DNA of 7,644 nt from Marinospirillum sp. (lineage in GTDB: Bacteria; Pseudomonadota; Gammaproteobacteria; Pseudomonadales; Halomonadaceae): positions 1 to 7,644 of the forward strand of contig NZ_JACUUA010000161.1 in NCBI RefSeq assembly GCF_014859565.1. Direction: 5' to 3'. The notes under the pieces were generated by a model. It had not been told where the DNA came from, made no database searches, and saw only the letters and a program-made list of their open reading frames with translations. How positions within the stretch are numbered: position 1 is the first letter of the stretch; each line of letters opens with the position of its first letter. A program made the position numbers and the translations under genes. Shown here in pieces: positions 1-6,115 of the stretch.

Positions 1-64
1 GGCGCAGAAAGTCAGCCAGATTTTCCTGCACTTCTGCTGGTGACACGAGTTGAAACCGATTCAT
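1..64 (-). CDS. N-terminal fragment of an unrecognised protein, cut by the window edge
   Basis: An ATG at 64-62 on the minus strand opens a frame of 21 codons (MNRFQLVSPAEVQENLADFL...) that runs off the left edge without a stop. A weak Shine-Dalgarno (AAGG within TTAAGGC) lies about 8-10 bases upstream, and a perfect -10 box (TATAAT, 90-85) lies upstream of that, giving a short leader of roughly 14 bases. The other nearby ATG (71-69) runs into a stop after 19 codons, so this frame is preferred. The peptide resembles the lead-in helix of small helix-turn-helix regulators such as HipB/Xre antitoxins. This is inference from 21 residues only; the DNA-binding part would lie outside the window. Paired inverted repeats in its promoter region fit an autoregulated repressor. 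It is co-directional with the MmeI-family gene, 157 bp downstream of it. Confidence 0.45.
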   Translation of the reverse strand, partial: MNRFQLVSPAEVQENLADFLR

Positions 65-80
65 CGAGCATGCCTTAAAT

Positions 81-138
81 AGATATTATAGTATCTTTAT
101 TGCCAGCTTTATCGGCTGTATGGATACCATTATATCTA
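81..138 (-). promoter_or_regulatory. Promoter region with two GATA-N6-TATC inverted repeats
   Basis: Two sites share the pattern GATA-N6-TATC: 82-95 (flanked by a matching A/T pair, 81-96) and 123-136. Their centres are 41 bp apart, close to four helical turns. The first overlaps a minus-strand TATAAT (90-85). The -35 region is poor, so a regulated promoter is possible. The sites lie upstream of the gene starting at 64 and are probably its operators; the binding protein is not identified. Confidence 0.4.
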
Positions 139-221
139 TTTCGCTGGGTCAAAGTGCATATATTCTGTCCCGTTGTTCACGTTCACCAGAATACGCATCT
201 GAATCATCTGGAGCCCTACAC

Positions 222-3140
222 CTACTCTGCAGTTGTTATGGCCTGCTCCAGGTTGAGTGCCAACAGGCGGCGTAAAATGTCTTCGTCACTCATCTCTGGT
301 GTGTAGTCTGCCCAGCCGTAGGCCTCGGCAACAGCCTTGTCGAGCGCCTTGTGGGCATTGTCGAGCCAGGCTGGGCGTACATTGTAGAGGTTGGTCAGGG
401 TGCGCTTTTTCAGTTCGGCGGCGTGCTCAGGTTTGGCGATGATGCGATCAGGGTAGCCTTCGATTACTTCCGGCACGCGTTCCACCCACTGGGCGGGATT
501 CAGCCAGTTATCACGCAATTCGACTAAGCGCTGGGCTGCAGTGGCAATTTTTACCGCCGCCGGTAGCCGTTTGGCATCGACAGGAGGCAGTAACAACTTG
601 CCCTCTGCTTTTGGCTGCCCCTTGGTGTCGGACGGTGTCAGCTTCGCAGGAAAAGGGAAAGTCTCGAAGGTGCTGCTGGGGGTGTAGCGTGGGCGATCTT
701 CCAGAGCGGTGCCAAGGCGTAGCGACCAGAGTTCATGGAAGCGCGAGTGCAGAATGCCGAAGGTGGTGTCGTCGGCGCGAGAGGTAATAACCAACTGTCC
801 GTCACAAACAACTGGTGGGGCAATCCATACAAACAGTCGGTACTTGGCAACACGTGGGGTCGCAATAAAGCGGGGCAATCCAGTCACTGCGGTTCGTAAA
901 TCGGGCGCCGGTCGAGCATGTAGCCACCACTTTTTACGCTCATTCGCATTGCTGACCTGATCTCGTGCCGGTTTAACTGCTGCGAGCACATGGTTGAAAG
1001 GCTGCTCAAAGAGCGATGCATCGTCCTCTAACATGTTGAGACCGAAGTCAACAATCCAGGTGTCAGAGGGTCGGCGAGTTATGTCCAGGCCGTTTACCCA
1101 AGGGAACAGTACGTTTGCATTGGGCTTGCCATTTGGATTCGGTAAAGAAAGCCAAGAGCGAGCAAGGTCACCAGCGATGTCGAACTGACCTTTTTTCATT
1201 CCGCCGATAAACGCACAGCCTGCATTCTGTGCCAGTCGCGAAGCTTTGGTCAGATCAAAGCCCTCTACCAAAGGAGTTGATGCAGTAAGGTCTGGATTGA
1301 TTCGACCTGCCGGTTGCCCATCCAGCCATACCGCATCTTCTGATGTGGCAGCGGCAAAGGCTACCAGCGAGACACGCACCGCCGCACCCTCATTGATCCA
1401 GTCCTCATCACACCAGGCGTTGAAGATGACCAGATCCTTGGTAATGGCATCCAGAACCTTGCGGTTGGCACCACCACGGATACTATTGGTAGCGACCAGC
1501 CCAGCACGTTGTGCTTTATTGGCAAGGATCTGCTCACGAGCTTTATGGAACCAGTAGCAAACCAGATCGGCACCACCCGGCACCTTGCCTGCGTACAGCT
1601 TGCGTAGGCGCTCGGTGTACTCGCCGCCCAGCTCACTGCGCATTTTTTTGTCACCGAGAAATGGTGGATTGCCAATGATTACATCAGTGGTCGGCCATTC
1701 GGTTTCGGTGCCATCGGTGTTCATCAGCGCATCACGGTGCTGGATTCCATCGAGGGTTCGTAAGATAGGGTTACGGGCAATCGGTCGACCGTTGCGCTGG
1801 CTCCATTGGATATCACCGATCCAGACTGTAACACGCGCAAGTTCGGCGGCGTACTCGTTGATCTCTAGTCCAAAAATATTGGCAGGCCCGGTTTCGATGC
1901 CAAGCTGGCGACCGAAACCAAGCAGCTCGGCATCCACCTGTGCAGCATGTTCAAGATCTTTAAGGGCGTGCATGGACAGGTAAAGAAAGTTGCCGGAACC
2001 GCAGGCTGGGTCGAGTACTCGGAAGTTTTTCAGGCGCTCAAGGTAGCTTTGGAAAGCGGTCATGGCAGCCTTGTAGGGTGCTGAACGCATCCCCTTGCCC
2101 TGTGCTTTAAGCAGCAGTGGTTTCACCAGCTCCCACTCTGCGGTCAAAGGCTCAATAATCAGTGGTCGGATCAGCTTGGTGATGGTTTCAACATCAGTGT
2201 AGTGTGCGCCCAGTGGTGCACGCGCGTCTGGGTCGAGACCACGCTCAAACAGTGTGCCAAAAATAGTCGGATCGATAGCTCGCCAGTCAAGTTTTTCCGC
2301 TGCATCGCGCAAAGCTGTCAGCTCTTCCATTTCCAGCGGTGGCACATCAATGAGCTTAAACAATCCGCCGTTAAACCAGGCAATGTCATCATTACCGTAA
2401 CTGCCGCCTTGATCTCGCATGGCATTGAAGAGGTTGGCGATGCGTTTGCCTGCCCGGTCGGTGTCCTCACGGGCACTTTTCAGAATGGCAGTGAAGATCT
2501 GTGGGTCATCGCTGATGCCTTCGTGCAATAGTCCTTCGTCTTCAGCGTACATGCAAAAAATGCACTGGATCAGAAAGTGGGCAACCTGCTGACTGTCAAG
2601 GTTGCGGTCTCGCATCGCCTTAGCGACCTTGGCAAACTCGCCTGCAGCTTCGGCTGTTATAGCTGCGTTAGACTTGAGTGGGCGCAGCTTGTGGATATCT
2701 TCGGGGGAAAACAGCCAGCGCAAGGCTTGCAAGTTTTCCTGCTGGCCGATGTCATCCAGCTGGATAATGCGTGGAGTGCTGGGGTAGCCGGTGAAGCAGG
2801 GGTGTATCTCGATACGTTCGCGGTTGCAGACCACCAGTACTGGTGGGTTGTCGAGTGCCCCGGCGTAGTTCTTCAGCTGCATCAGTGCCGGACCGAGGTT
2901 CTTGTCAGGCCCTTTGTTTTCCCAGGCAAAGCAGCCACGTTTCCACACGTCTGCGAAGCCATTACCTCCGTGCATCTTTTTAAGATCCTGCTCGTAGCAA
3001 TAATCACCATGCTGTCGTGGAGGTTCCACACCCAGCAGGCTGCAAAGATCTTCAAAGTGAGGTTGCGCTCCACCTTTTTCGGTCAGCGAGTTGTTTTTCC
3101 AGGTGGCAATAAACTTTTCAGGAGTCACTGTAAGTACCAA
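222..3140 (-). CDS. MmeI-family (type IIL-like) fused restriction endonuclease / adenine DNA methyltransferase
   Basis: A 972-residue single-chain enzyme expected to methylate adenine in a short asymmetric site using S-adenosylmethionine and to cut unmodified DNA a fixed distance away. Parts in order: an N-terminal PD-(D/E)xK nuclease with D64, E74 and K76 (same D-to-ExK spacing as I recall for MmeI); a helical linker, about 160-300; motif X with GAHYT at 311-315; SAM motif I DPACGSGNF at 377-385; motif II-like FGLEIN at 423-428; catalytic motif IV NPPF at 491-494; a specificity region, about 620-830; and a C-terminal helical part. Length fits the family (about 920-1000), with no frameshift, so it is probably active. 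The frame opens with TTG at 3140; GTG at 3128 is an alternative, and neither has a clear Shine-Dalgarno. No separate specificity, helicase or DISARM gene is visible. The DNA recognition sequence cannot be read from this data. Confidence 0.9.
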   Translation of the reverse strand: MVLTVTPEKFIATWKNNSLTEKGGAQPHFEDLCSLLGVEPPRQHGDYCYEQDLKKMHGGNGFADVWKRGCFAWENKGPDKNLGPALMQLKNYAGALDNPPVLVVCNRERIEIHPCFTGYPSTPRIIQLDDIGQQENLQALRWLFSPEDIHKLRPLKSNAAITAEAAGEFAKVAKAMRDRNLDSQQVAHFLIQCIFCMYAEDEGLLHEGISDDPQIFTAILKSAREDTDRAGKRIANLFNAMRDQGGSYGNDDIAWFNGGLFKLIDVPPLEMEELTALRDAAEKLDWRAIDPTIFGTLFERGLDPDARAPLGAHYTDVETITKLIRPLIIEPLTAEWELVKPLLLKAQGKGMRSAPYKAAMTAFQSYLERLKNFRVLDPACGSGNFLYLSMHALKDLEHAAQVDAELLGFGRQLGIETGPANIFGLEINEYAAELARVTVWIGDIQWSQRNGRPIARNPILRTLDGIQHRDALMNTDGTETEWPTTDVIIGNPPFLGDKKMRSELGGEYTERLRKLYAGKVPGGADLVCYWFHKAREQILANKAQRAGLVATNSIRGGANRKVLDAITKDLVIFNAWCDEDWINEGAAVRVSLVAFAAATSEDAVWLDGQPAGRINPDLTASTPLVEGFDLTKASRLAQNAGCAFIGGMKKGQFDIAGDLARSWLSLPNPNGKPNANVLFPWVNGLDITRRPSDTWIVDFGLNMLEDDASLFEQPFNHVLAAVKPARDQVSNANERKKWWLHARPAPDLRTAVTGLPRFIATPRVAKYRLFVWIAPPVVCDGQLVITSRADDTTFGILHSRFHELWSLRLGTALEDRPRYTPSSTFETFPFPAKLTPSDTKGQPKAEGKLLLPPVDAKRLPAAVKIATAAQRLVELRDNWLNPAQWVERVPEVIEGYPDRIIAKPEHAAELKKRTLTNLYNVRPAWLDNAHKALDKAVAEAYGWADYTPEMSDEDILRRLLALNLEQAITTAE

Positions 3141-3328
3141 TAGAGACTGCAGGGTTGTGTGGGGCTAAGTAATTGCGACGCTTCCCTATAACCCTGGCAG
3201 TACATCCAAGTCGCAACTCCAGTTGATTATCACTACTTGTGCTTCAAGATGGAAGGCTGCCTTTGTTTATCAGCTTGAGCTCTACTGGTATTCCTGAAAG
3301 TAGGAGTGAGGCGGCATAAACAGGCAAG

Positions 3329-3360
3329 AAAAAAGGCCAACCGAGAACGGTTGACCTTTT
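3329..3360 (-). terminator. Rho-independent terminator, probably the original ssrA terminator
   Basis: Arms at 3331-3343 and 3348-3360 form a 13-bp stem with a 4-base loop. On the minus strand the one irregular pair is a G-U wobble, whereas on the plus strand it would be a C-A clash; a run of six T follows on the minus strand (3334-3329). The hairpin therefore serves minus-strand transcripts. It begins four bases beyond the 20-bp att copy (3365-3384), which is where the terminator of an uninterrupted minus-strand ssrA would be. Confidence 0.8.
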
Positions 3361-3364
3361 GATG

Positions 3365-3384
3365 TTGGTGGAGACGGCGGGAGT
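3365..3384. repeat. Attachment-site copy at the ssrA-distal end (att core)
   Basis: Twenty bases identical to 7592-7611. On the minus strand it reads as the last bases of tmRNA, from the 3' half of the T-loop and T-stem through CTCCACCA. After it the sequence (CTACGTC...) no longer matches tmRNA, so this is the orphaned copy made by site-specific insertion. Confidence 0.85.
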
Positions 3385-3416
3385 CTACGTCATTTGATTG
3401 TAAGTGCATGAAGGCA

Positions 3417-3445
3417 TTGAAAATAAAGGGATTTGTCTGTATTTT
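3417..3445 (+). promoter_or_regulatory. Predicted integrase promoter
   Basis: TTGAAA at 3417-3422 and TATTTT at 3440-3445 are separated by 17 bp, a good sigma-70-type arrangement. The predicted start of transcription (about 3452) falls in the first iteron, so a protein bound to the iterons would block the promoter. Confidence 0.5.
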
Positions 3446-3483
3446 GTGATAGAAACCTGTGATAGAAACATGTGATAGAAGCC
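3445..3483 (+). repeat. Three tandem 13-bp iterons, left arm
   Basis: Units begin at 3445, 3458 and 3471 with consensus TGTGATAGAAACC; the second differs at the last base and the third at position 11. The same motif occurs three times, in the same orientation, at the other end of the element (7496-7534). Each array lies about 60 bp from its att core, as expected for integrase arm-type sites. The array also overlaps the start region of int. Confidence 0.75.
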
Positions 3484-3497
3484 CCGTAGAATCAGCC

Positions 3498-4802
3498 ATG
3501 AAATACCTTCAGAGACGATACAACAAATGGTATGCAGTTCTAGCCATTCCCCAAGATGTTCAGCACGAGTTCAACGGTAAAAAGCTGCTTATCAAAAGCA
3601 CCGGCACCAGCGATAAGGCGCAAGCGCAGACTGTGGCATTAGCTTTAGTTGCTGAGTGGAAGGGACAGATAGCAGCAGCCAGAGCCGGACAACAGCAACC
3701 TAACCTGACACCGCTTGAAATGGCGCTCCTTACCCGTAAGCAGATTGAAGAAGAAAGGACGTCAGGAATTGTTGTAGGAGGCTACACGCCTACAGAGGGG
3801 GCGGTTGTTGATCTGGTTGAAAAGCTAGCTGATCAGGGCAAGCATGAGGAGGCAACCATCATTAACCGGGTGGCCCTATCCGGTGCCATCATGCTGGAGG
3901 CTGAGCTACCCGAATGGGAAGCCACGCTGCACCACAAGCCACGAACAGTGATGCAGATGAAGCGCAACATTCAGGAAGTGGTGGCCTACTTCCCAACGGT
4001 TGCAGACGTGACACCACAGCGTGTCAGGGAGTGGGCAAAGGCGATGGTGATGCCTGAAAGTGAAGGTGGTCGGGGCATGATGAAAGCCACAATTGAGAAC
4101 CGCTTTAAGGCCGCACGTAGCCTCTGGAGACATCTCCAGGAAGTTGGGAAGGCTCCAGCAGATAGCGACCCTTTCAAGCTCCCCCGCTTTGTCAACATGG
4201 CCGAAAAAAGAGCAAGGGAGGAAAGAGCTAAGGAGACGGGAAGCCCTGATAAGTACGTTTTGTTGACGGTTGATGAATCCGTGACCCTGCTCAGGGCAGC
4301 AGAAGCCAAGGGTGACAAAACGCTGCGTGACCTTATTTTGCTAGGCATGTTTACAGGGGCAAGAATTGAAGAGCTATGCAAGCTCAGAACTAAGCATTGC
4401 ACAAGCGACATACTCCGAATCGCTGACAGTAAAACAGCGGCTGGGCTTAGAGACGTACCAGTGCATCCTGTTTTAAAACCAGCTGTAGAGAGGATGATTC
4501 AGGAAAGTACAGACGGATATCTGCTTTCAGGACTCACCACTACAGCATTAGGAGAGCGATCTAGCGCAATAGGTAAGCGGTTCGGTAGACTCAAGAAAAA
4601 ATTAGGCTTTCCTGAATCTAAGGTGTTTCATTCACACAGAAAGACAGTGATCACCACCCTTGAAAATGCTGGGGTACTTGAGAACCTAGCGGCTGATATT
4701 GTCGGACACGAGAAGCCACGGATCACTTTCGGAGTCTACTCAGGGGGCGCTTCTCTTGAGGTGAAGTCAGAGGCTATCAAACACCTGAAGTACCCACTTT
4801 GA
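3498..4802 (+). CDS. int: Tyrosine recombinase (phage-type integrase)
   Basis: A 434-residue integrase that would catalyse integration and excision between the element and ssrA. The N-terminus (MKYLQRRYNKWYAVLAIP) matches the short start domain common in integrases of islands (DUF6538-like); a core-binding SAM-like domain covers about 135-230; the catalytic domain follows. Catalytic residues by position: R289 in TGARIEEL, K312 in the beta-hairpin, H378 and R381 in HSHR, H404 in GHEK, and nucleophile Y414. All are present, so it is probably active. The frame is open from a GTG at 3459, but that codon lies inside the iterons; ATG 3498 begins at the conserved N-terminus and is preferred, although its Shine-Dalgarno is weak. 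The gene points inward from the att copy that is not ssrA. No adjacent excisionase is recognisable. Confidence 0.92.
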   Translation: MKYLQRRYNKWYAVLAIPQDVQHEFNGKKLLIKSTGTSDKAQAQTVALALVAEWKGQIAAARAGQQQPNLTPLEMALLTRKQIEEERTSGIVVGGYTPTEGAVVDLVEKLADQGKHEEATIINRVALSGAIMLEAELPEWEATLHHKPRTVMQMKRNIQEVVAYFPTVADVTPQRVREWAKAMVMPESEGGRGMMKATIENRFKAARSLWRHLQEVGKAPADSDPFKLPRFVNMAEKRAREERAKETGSPDKYVLLTVDESVTLLRAAEAKGDKTLRDLILLGMFTGARIEELCKLRTKHCTSDILRIADSKTAAGLRDVPVHPVLKPAVERMIQESTDGYLLSGLTTTALGERSSAIGKRFGRLKKKLGFPESKVFHSHRKTVITTLENAGVLENLAADIVGHEKPRITFGVYSGGASLEVKSEAIKHLKYPL

Positions 4803-4832
4803 TGGTGATTCAGGGCTTCAGATTTGCCTGTG

Positions 4833-4891
4833 GTGAGGCTTTCAGGTGTGGGGCTATGGGGTTGCATAGGCTGGCGCTTGGTGAGCCTCAC
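4833..4891. repeat. Long-loop inverted repeat between convergent genes
   Basis: GTGAGGCT (4833-4840) and AGCCTCAC (4884-4891) are perfect inverted copies separated by 43 bases and followed by an A5T4 tract. The pair lies between the int stop and the end of the minus-strand ORF pair. It might be a terminator or a structured RNA segment, but the loop is long and the evidence thin. Confidence 0.25.
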
Positions 4892-5019
4892 AGGGAAAAA
4901 TTTTCAGCAGATTTTTGAGTCAGTCCCTCGGATTGGAAACGGGGCAAGGTTCCCCCATTACCCCGCCTCGGTCGTAGCGCCAGCAGCCAGAGGTACACAC
5001 GTCCTTGTGTTTCATCCAT
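4888..5019 (-). CDS. Tiny ORF, 43 residues, unrecognised; coupled to the upstream tiny ORF
   Basis: The frame starts at ATG 5019-5017, whose A is also the last base of the TGA that ends the preceding ORF (TGATG overlap), a typical mark of translational coupling. It encodes 43 residues starting MDETQGRVYLWLLALRPRR, with a short hydrophobic stretch (VYLWLLAL) followed by a basic patch (RPRR) and then a polar tail. There is no separate strong Shine-Dalgarno, consistent with coupling. I recognise no family. The hydrophobic run is too short for a confident membrane segment. It ends 85 bp beyond and convergent to int. It could be a regulatory or accessory peptide; its reality depends on the first ORF being real. 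Confidence 0.4.
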   Translation of the reverse strand: MDETQGRVYLWLLALRPRRGNGGTLPRFQSEGLTQKSAENFSL

Positions 5020-5183
5020 CAATGGTCAGACAAGCGGTGGCTTCCACTCAGGGGCCACGGTCTGTTCCATGCAAAACCGTTCGGGTTCCACGAGAGTTCA
5101 ACCAGCCATGGCAGCCGCATGTAAAGGTCACGCCCTTGCAGGTCAGCTTCCAGAATCAGGCCAAAGAAACGCAGTCCGATCAT
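5019..5183 (-). CDS. Small ORF, 54 residues, unrecognised; first of a coupled pair
   Basis: ATG at 5183-5181 is preceded by a full Shine-Dalgarno AAGGAG (5198-5193) nine bases upstream. The product begins MIGLRFFGLILEADLQG and is rich in tryptophan (five W in 54 residues: LPWL, LSWNP, FAWN, PWPL), ending in a polar SGSHRLSDH tail. It is unusually aromatic for a random frame and may be a compact folded or membrane-associated protein; I know no family for it. A candidate promoter with an AAGTA-N2-TACTT palindrome lies 37-70 bp upstream. It reads against int and resolvase, and the second small ORF overlaps its stop by one base. An overlapping plus-strand frame (4824-5237) lacks a ribosome site and opens with TTG, so this reading is preferred. 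Confidence 0.55.
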   Translation of the reverse strand: MIGLRFFGLILEADLQGRDLYMRLPWLVELSWNPNGFAWNRPWPLSGSHRLSDH

Positions 5184-5219
5184 ACTTCAAGTCTCCTTGT
5201 GTTGTTGGTTGTGAGGCTG

Positions 5220-5253
5220 AATTTATCCCAGTCTTGAATCCAAGTAAATACTT
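5220..5253 (-). promoter_or_regulatory. Predicted promoter and operator for the small-ORF pair
   Basis: On the minus strand, TTTACT (5248-5243) and TAAATT (5225-5220) are spaced 17 bp, each matching four of six consensus bases, giving a leader of about 30 bases before ATG 5183. A palindrome AAGTA-AA-TACTT (5242-5253) covers the -35 box and could be a repressor site. Confidence 0.35.
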
Positions 5254-5269
5254 ACAAATCAACATCTTG

Positions 5270-5302
5270 TACCCGTATTTGGGTTAAACCCGCTGGTGGG
5301 TT
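5270..5302. repeat. Alternating ACCC/GGGT inverted repeats
   Basis: Four half-sites alternate: ACCC (5271), GGGT (5281), ACCC (5288) and GGGT (5298), producing nested palindromes such as GGGTTAAACCC (5281-5291) and AACCC-N6-GGGTT (5287-5302). The segment lies between the divergent small-ORF pair and the resolvase, so a shared operator is plausible. No binding protein can be named. Confidence 0.3.
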
Positions 5303-5352
5303 GATTGCCCTTTCTGTAAGCACTGGGCTGCTTTGGCTGGGGCTTTGGTGTC

Positions 5353-5468
5353 GGTTCAAAAGGTACACCTTCTGAGCCATGCTGCTGGTGTACATTTCAA
5401 GTTGGCTCAAAGGTGTTGATTTATCTCTGAGCCACCTTTATGATATGAGCCATAGATTGCGAGCCATA
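5353..5468 (+). promoter_or_regulatory. res-like recombination site of the serine resolvase (subsites I, II, III)
   Basis: All parts use the half-site TGAGCC(A). Subsite I (5353-5378) is a 26-bp near-perfect palindrome, GGTTCA...TGAGCC with inner AAGGT-AC-ACCTT, mismatched at only two pairs plus the central two bases (5365-5366), a likely crossover point. Subsite II (5403-5434) has TGGCTCA and TGAGCCA as inverted half-sites 32 bp end to end. Subsite III (5446-5468) has two copies in direct orientation 14 bp apart (TGAGCCATA, CGAGCCATA). Centres of I and II are 53 bp apart, the spacing I recall for Tn3/gamma-delta res. The site ends just before the resolvase ribosome site. Confidence 0.7.
5416..5444 (+). 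promoter_or_regulatory. Predicted resolvase promoter inside the res-like site
   Basis: TTGATT (5416-5421) and TATGAT (5439-5444) are spaced exactly 17 bp; the -10 matches five of six consensus bases. The -35 lies within subsite II and the -10 just before subsite III, so resolvase bound to its own site should repress its transcription, as in Tn3-type systems. Confidence 0.55.
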
Positions 5469-5479
5469 AGGAGCAGATC

Positions 5480-6040
5480 ATGAGCACAGTAGTTGCATAC
5501 CTGAGAGTCAGCACAGACGACCAGACAACAGAGGCACAGAAGCACACCATTGGTGGCAAGTTCAAGGTGGATAGATGGTTCACTGATGAGGCCACGTCAG
5601 GTGCAATCAGAGCACAGGAGCGAGCAGGGTTCAGCTCACTGCTGGACTATGTGCGGGAAGGTGACACCGTGGTGGTGGCTGCCATTGACCGACTGGGGAG
5701 GGATACCATCAATGTGCTGGAGGTGGTGAAGCTGCTCCAGGTTAAAGGTGTGACGGTCATATCCATGCGTGAAGGGTTCGACCTGAGTACACCTATCGGC
5801 AACGCCATGCTGGCAATGTTGTCTGCTGTTGCTGAACTGGAGAGGTCGAATATCAAGGCCCGTCAGATGGCGGGAATCGAGAGGGCAAAGGCTCAGGGCA
5901 AGGCGCTGGGGAGGAAGAAGGAAATTGATGATGGTGAGGTGGTTGCATGGAGGAAGGCCAATAGCGCCAGCATCAAGGCAACTGCTGACCACTTTGGCAT
6001 CTCGCTGGCCTCAGTGAAGAGGGCTTGCAAACCCGCATGA
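5480..6040 (+). CDS. Tn3-type serine resolvase/invertase
   Basis: A 186-residue small serine recombinase, the usual length for Tn3/gamma-delta resolvases (about 183-190). The catalytic serine is S11 in YLRVSTDDQ, with R9; the D70-R71-x-x-R74 motif (IDRLGR) completes the active site. The long E-helix lies at about 115-140 (AVAELERSNIKARQMAGIERA) and leads into GKALGRKK, followed by a C-terminal helix-turn-helix at about 164-182 (IKATADHFGISLASVKRA). ATG 5480 has a strong AAGGAG (5468-5473) six bases upstream. It would recombine two directly repeated res sites to resolve multimers or cointegrates; the res-like site lies immediately upstream. Invertase activity is possible, but no second, inverted site is seen in the window. 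All catalytic residues are intact. Confidence 0.92.
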   Translation: MSTVVAYLRVSTDDQTTEAQKHTIGGKFKVDRWFTDEATSGAIRAQERAGFSSLLDYVREGDTVVVAAIDRLGRDTINVLEVVKLLQVKGVTVISMREGFDLSTPIGNAMLAMLSAVAELERSNIKARQMAGIERAKAQGKALGRKKEIDDGEVVAWRKANSASIKATADHFGISLASVKRACKPA

Positions 6041-6049
6041 ATACTGTCT

Positions 6050-6103
6050 TTGCAATTAGGGGGCAGTCTTGGAGGAGAACCCCATCTGTTCAACTAATTG
6101 CAA
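6050..6103 (+). repeat. Perfect 10-bp inverted repeat upstream of the ParB-like gene
   Basis: TTGCAATTAG (6050-6059) and CTAATTGCAA (6094-6103) are perfect inverted copies separated by 34 bases. The right arm overlaps the weak ribosome site (AAGG, 6102-6105) of the gene starting at 6116, so the hairpin could limit translation; alternatively it is a paired operator. A further TTGCAA (6025-6030) lies just upstream in the end of the resolvase gene. Confidence 0.5.
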
Positions 6104-6115
6104 GGTATCAACACT

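Noticed and set aside
222..3140. DISARM system, whose class 1 methylase resembles this enzyme
   Set aside because: No helicase, DUF1998-type or phospholipase-D gene is visible, and the N-terminal nuclease motif fits a stand-alone MmeI-type enzyme.
2577..3143. Long plus-strand frame of 188 codons opposite the MmeI-family gene
   Set aside because: Shadow of a well-supported gene; no motif or ribosome site.
3445..3483. CRISPR array
   Set aside because: Units of 13 bp are directly adjacent with no spacers, and the same motif flanks the other end of the element.
3459..3497. GTG start giving 13 extra residues on the integrase
   Set aside because: The codon lies in the iteron array and the extra residues translate repeats; conserved sequence begins at ATG 3498.
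3233..3499. Minus-strand open frame crossing the left att copy
   Set aside because: It runs through the terminator, the att core, the int promoter and the iterons, so it is a chance frame.
4824..5237. Plus-strand open frame of 137 codons after int
   Set aside because: Opens with TTG, has no Shine-Dalgarno and no recognisable motif; the opposite strand has two ORFs with a strong ribosome site and a coupled overlap.
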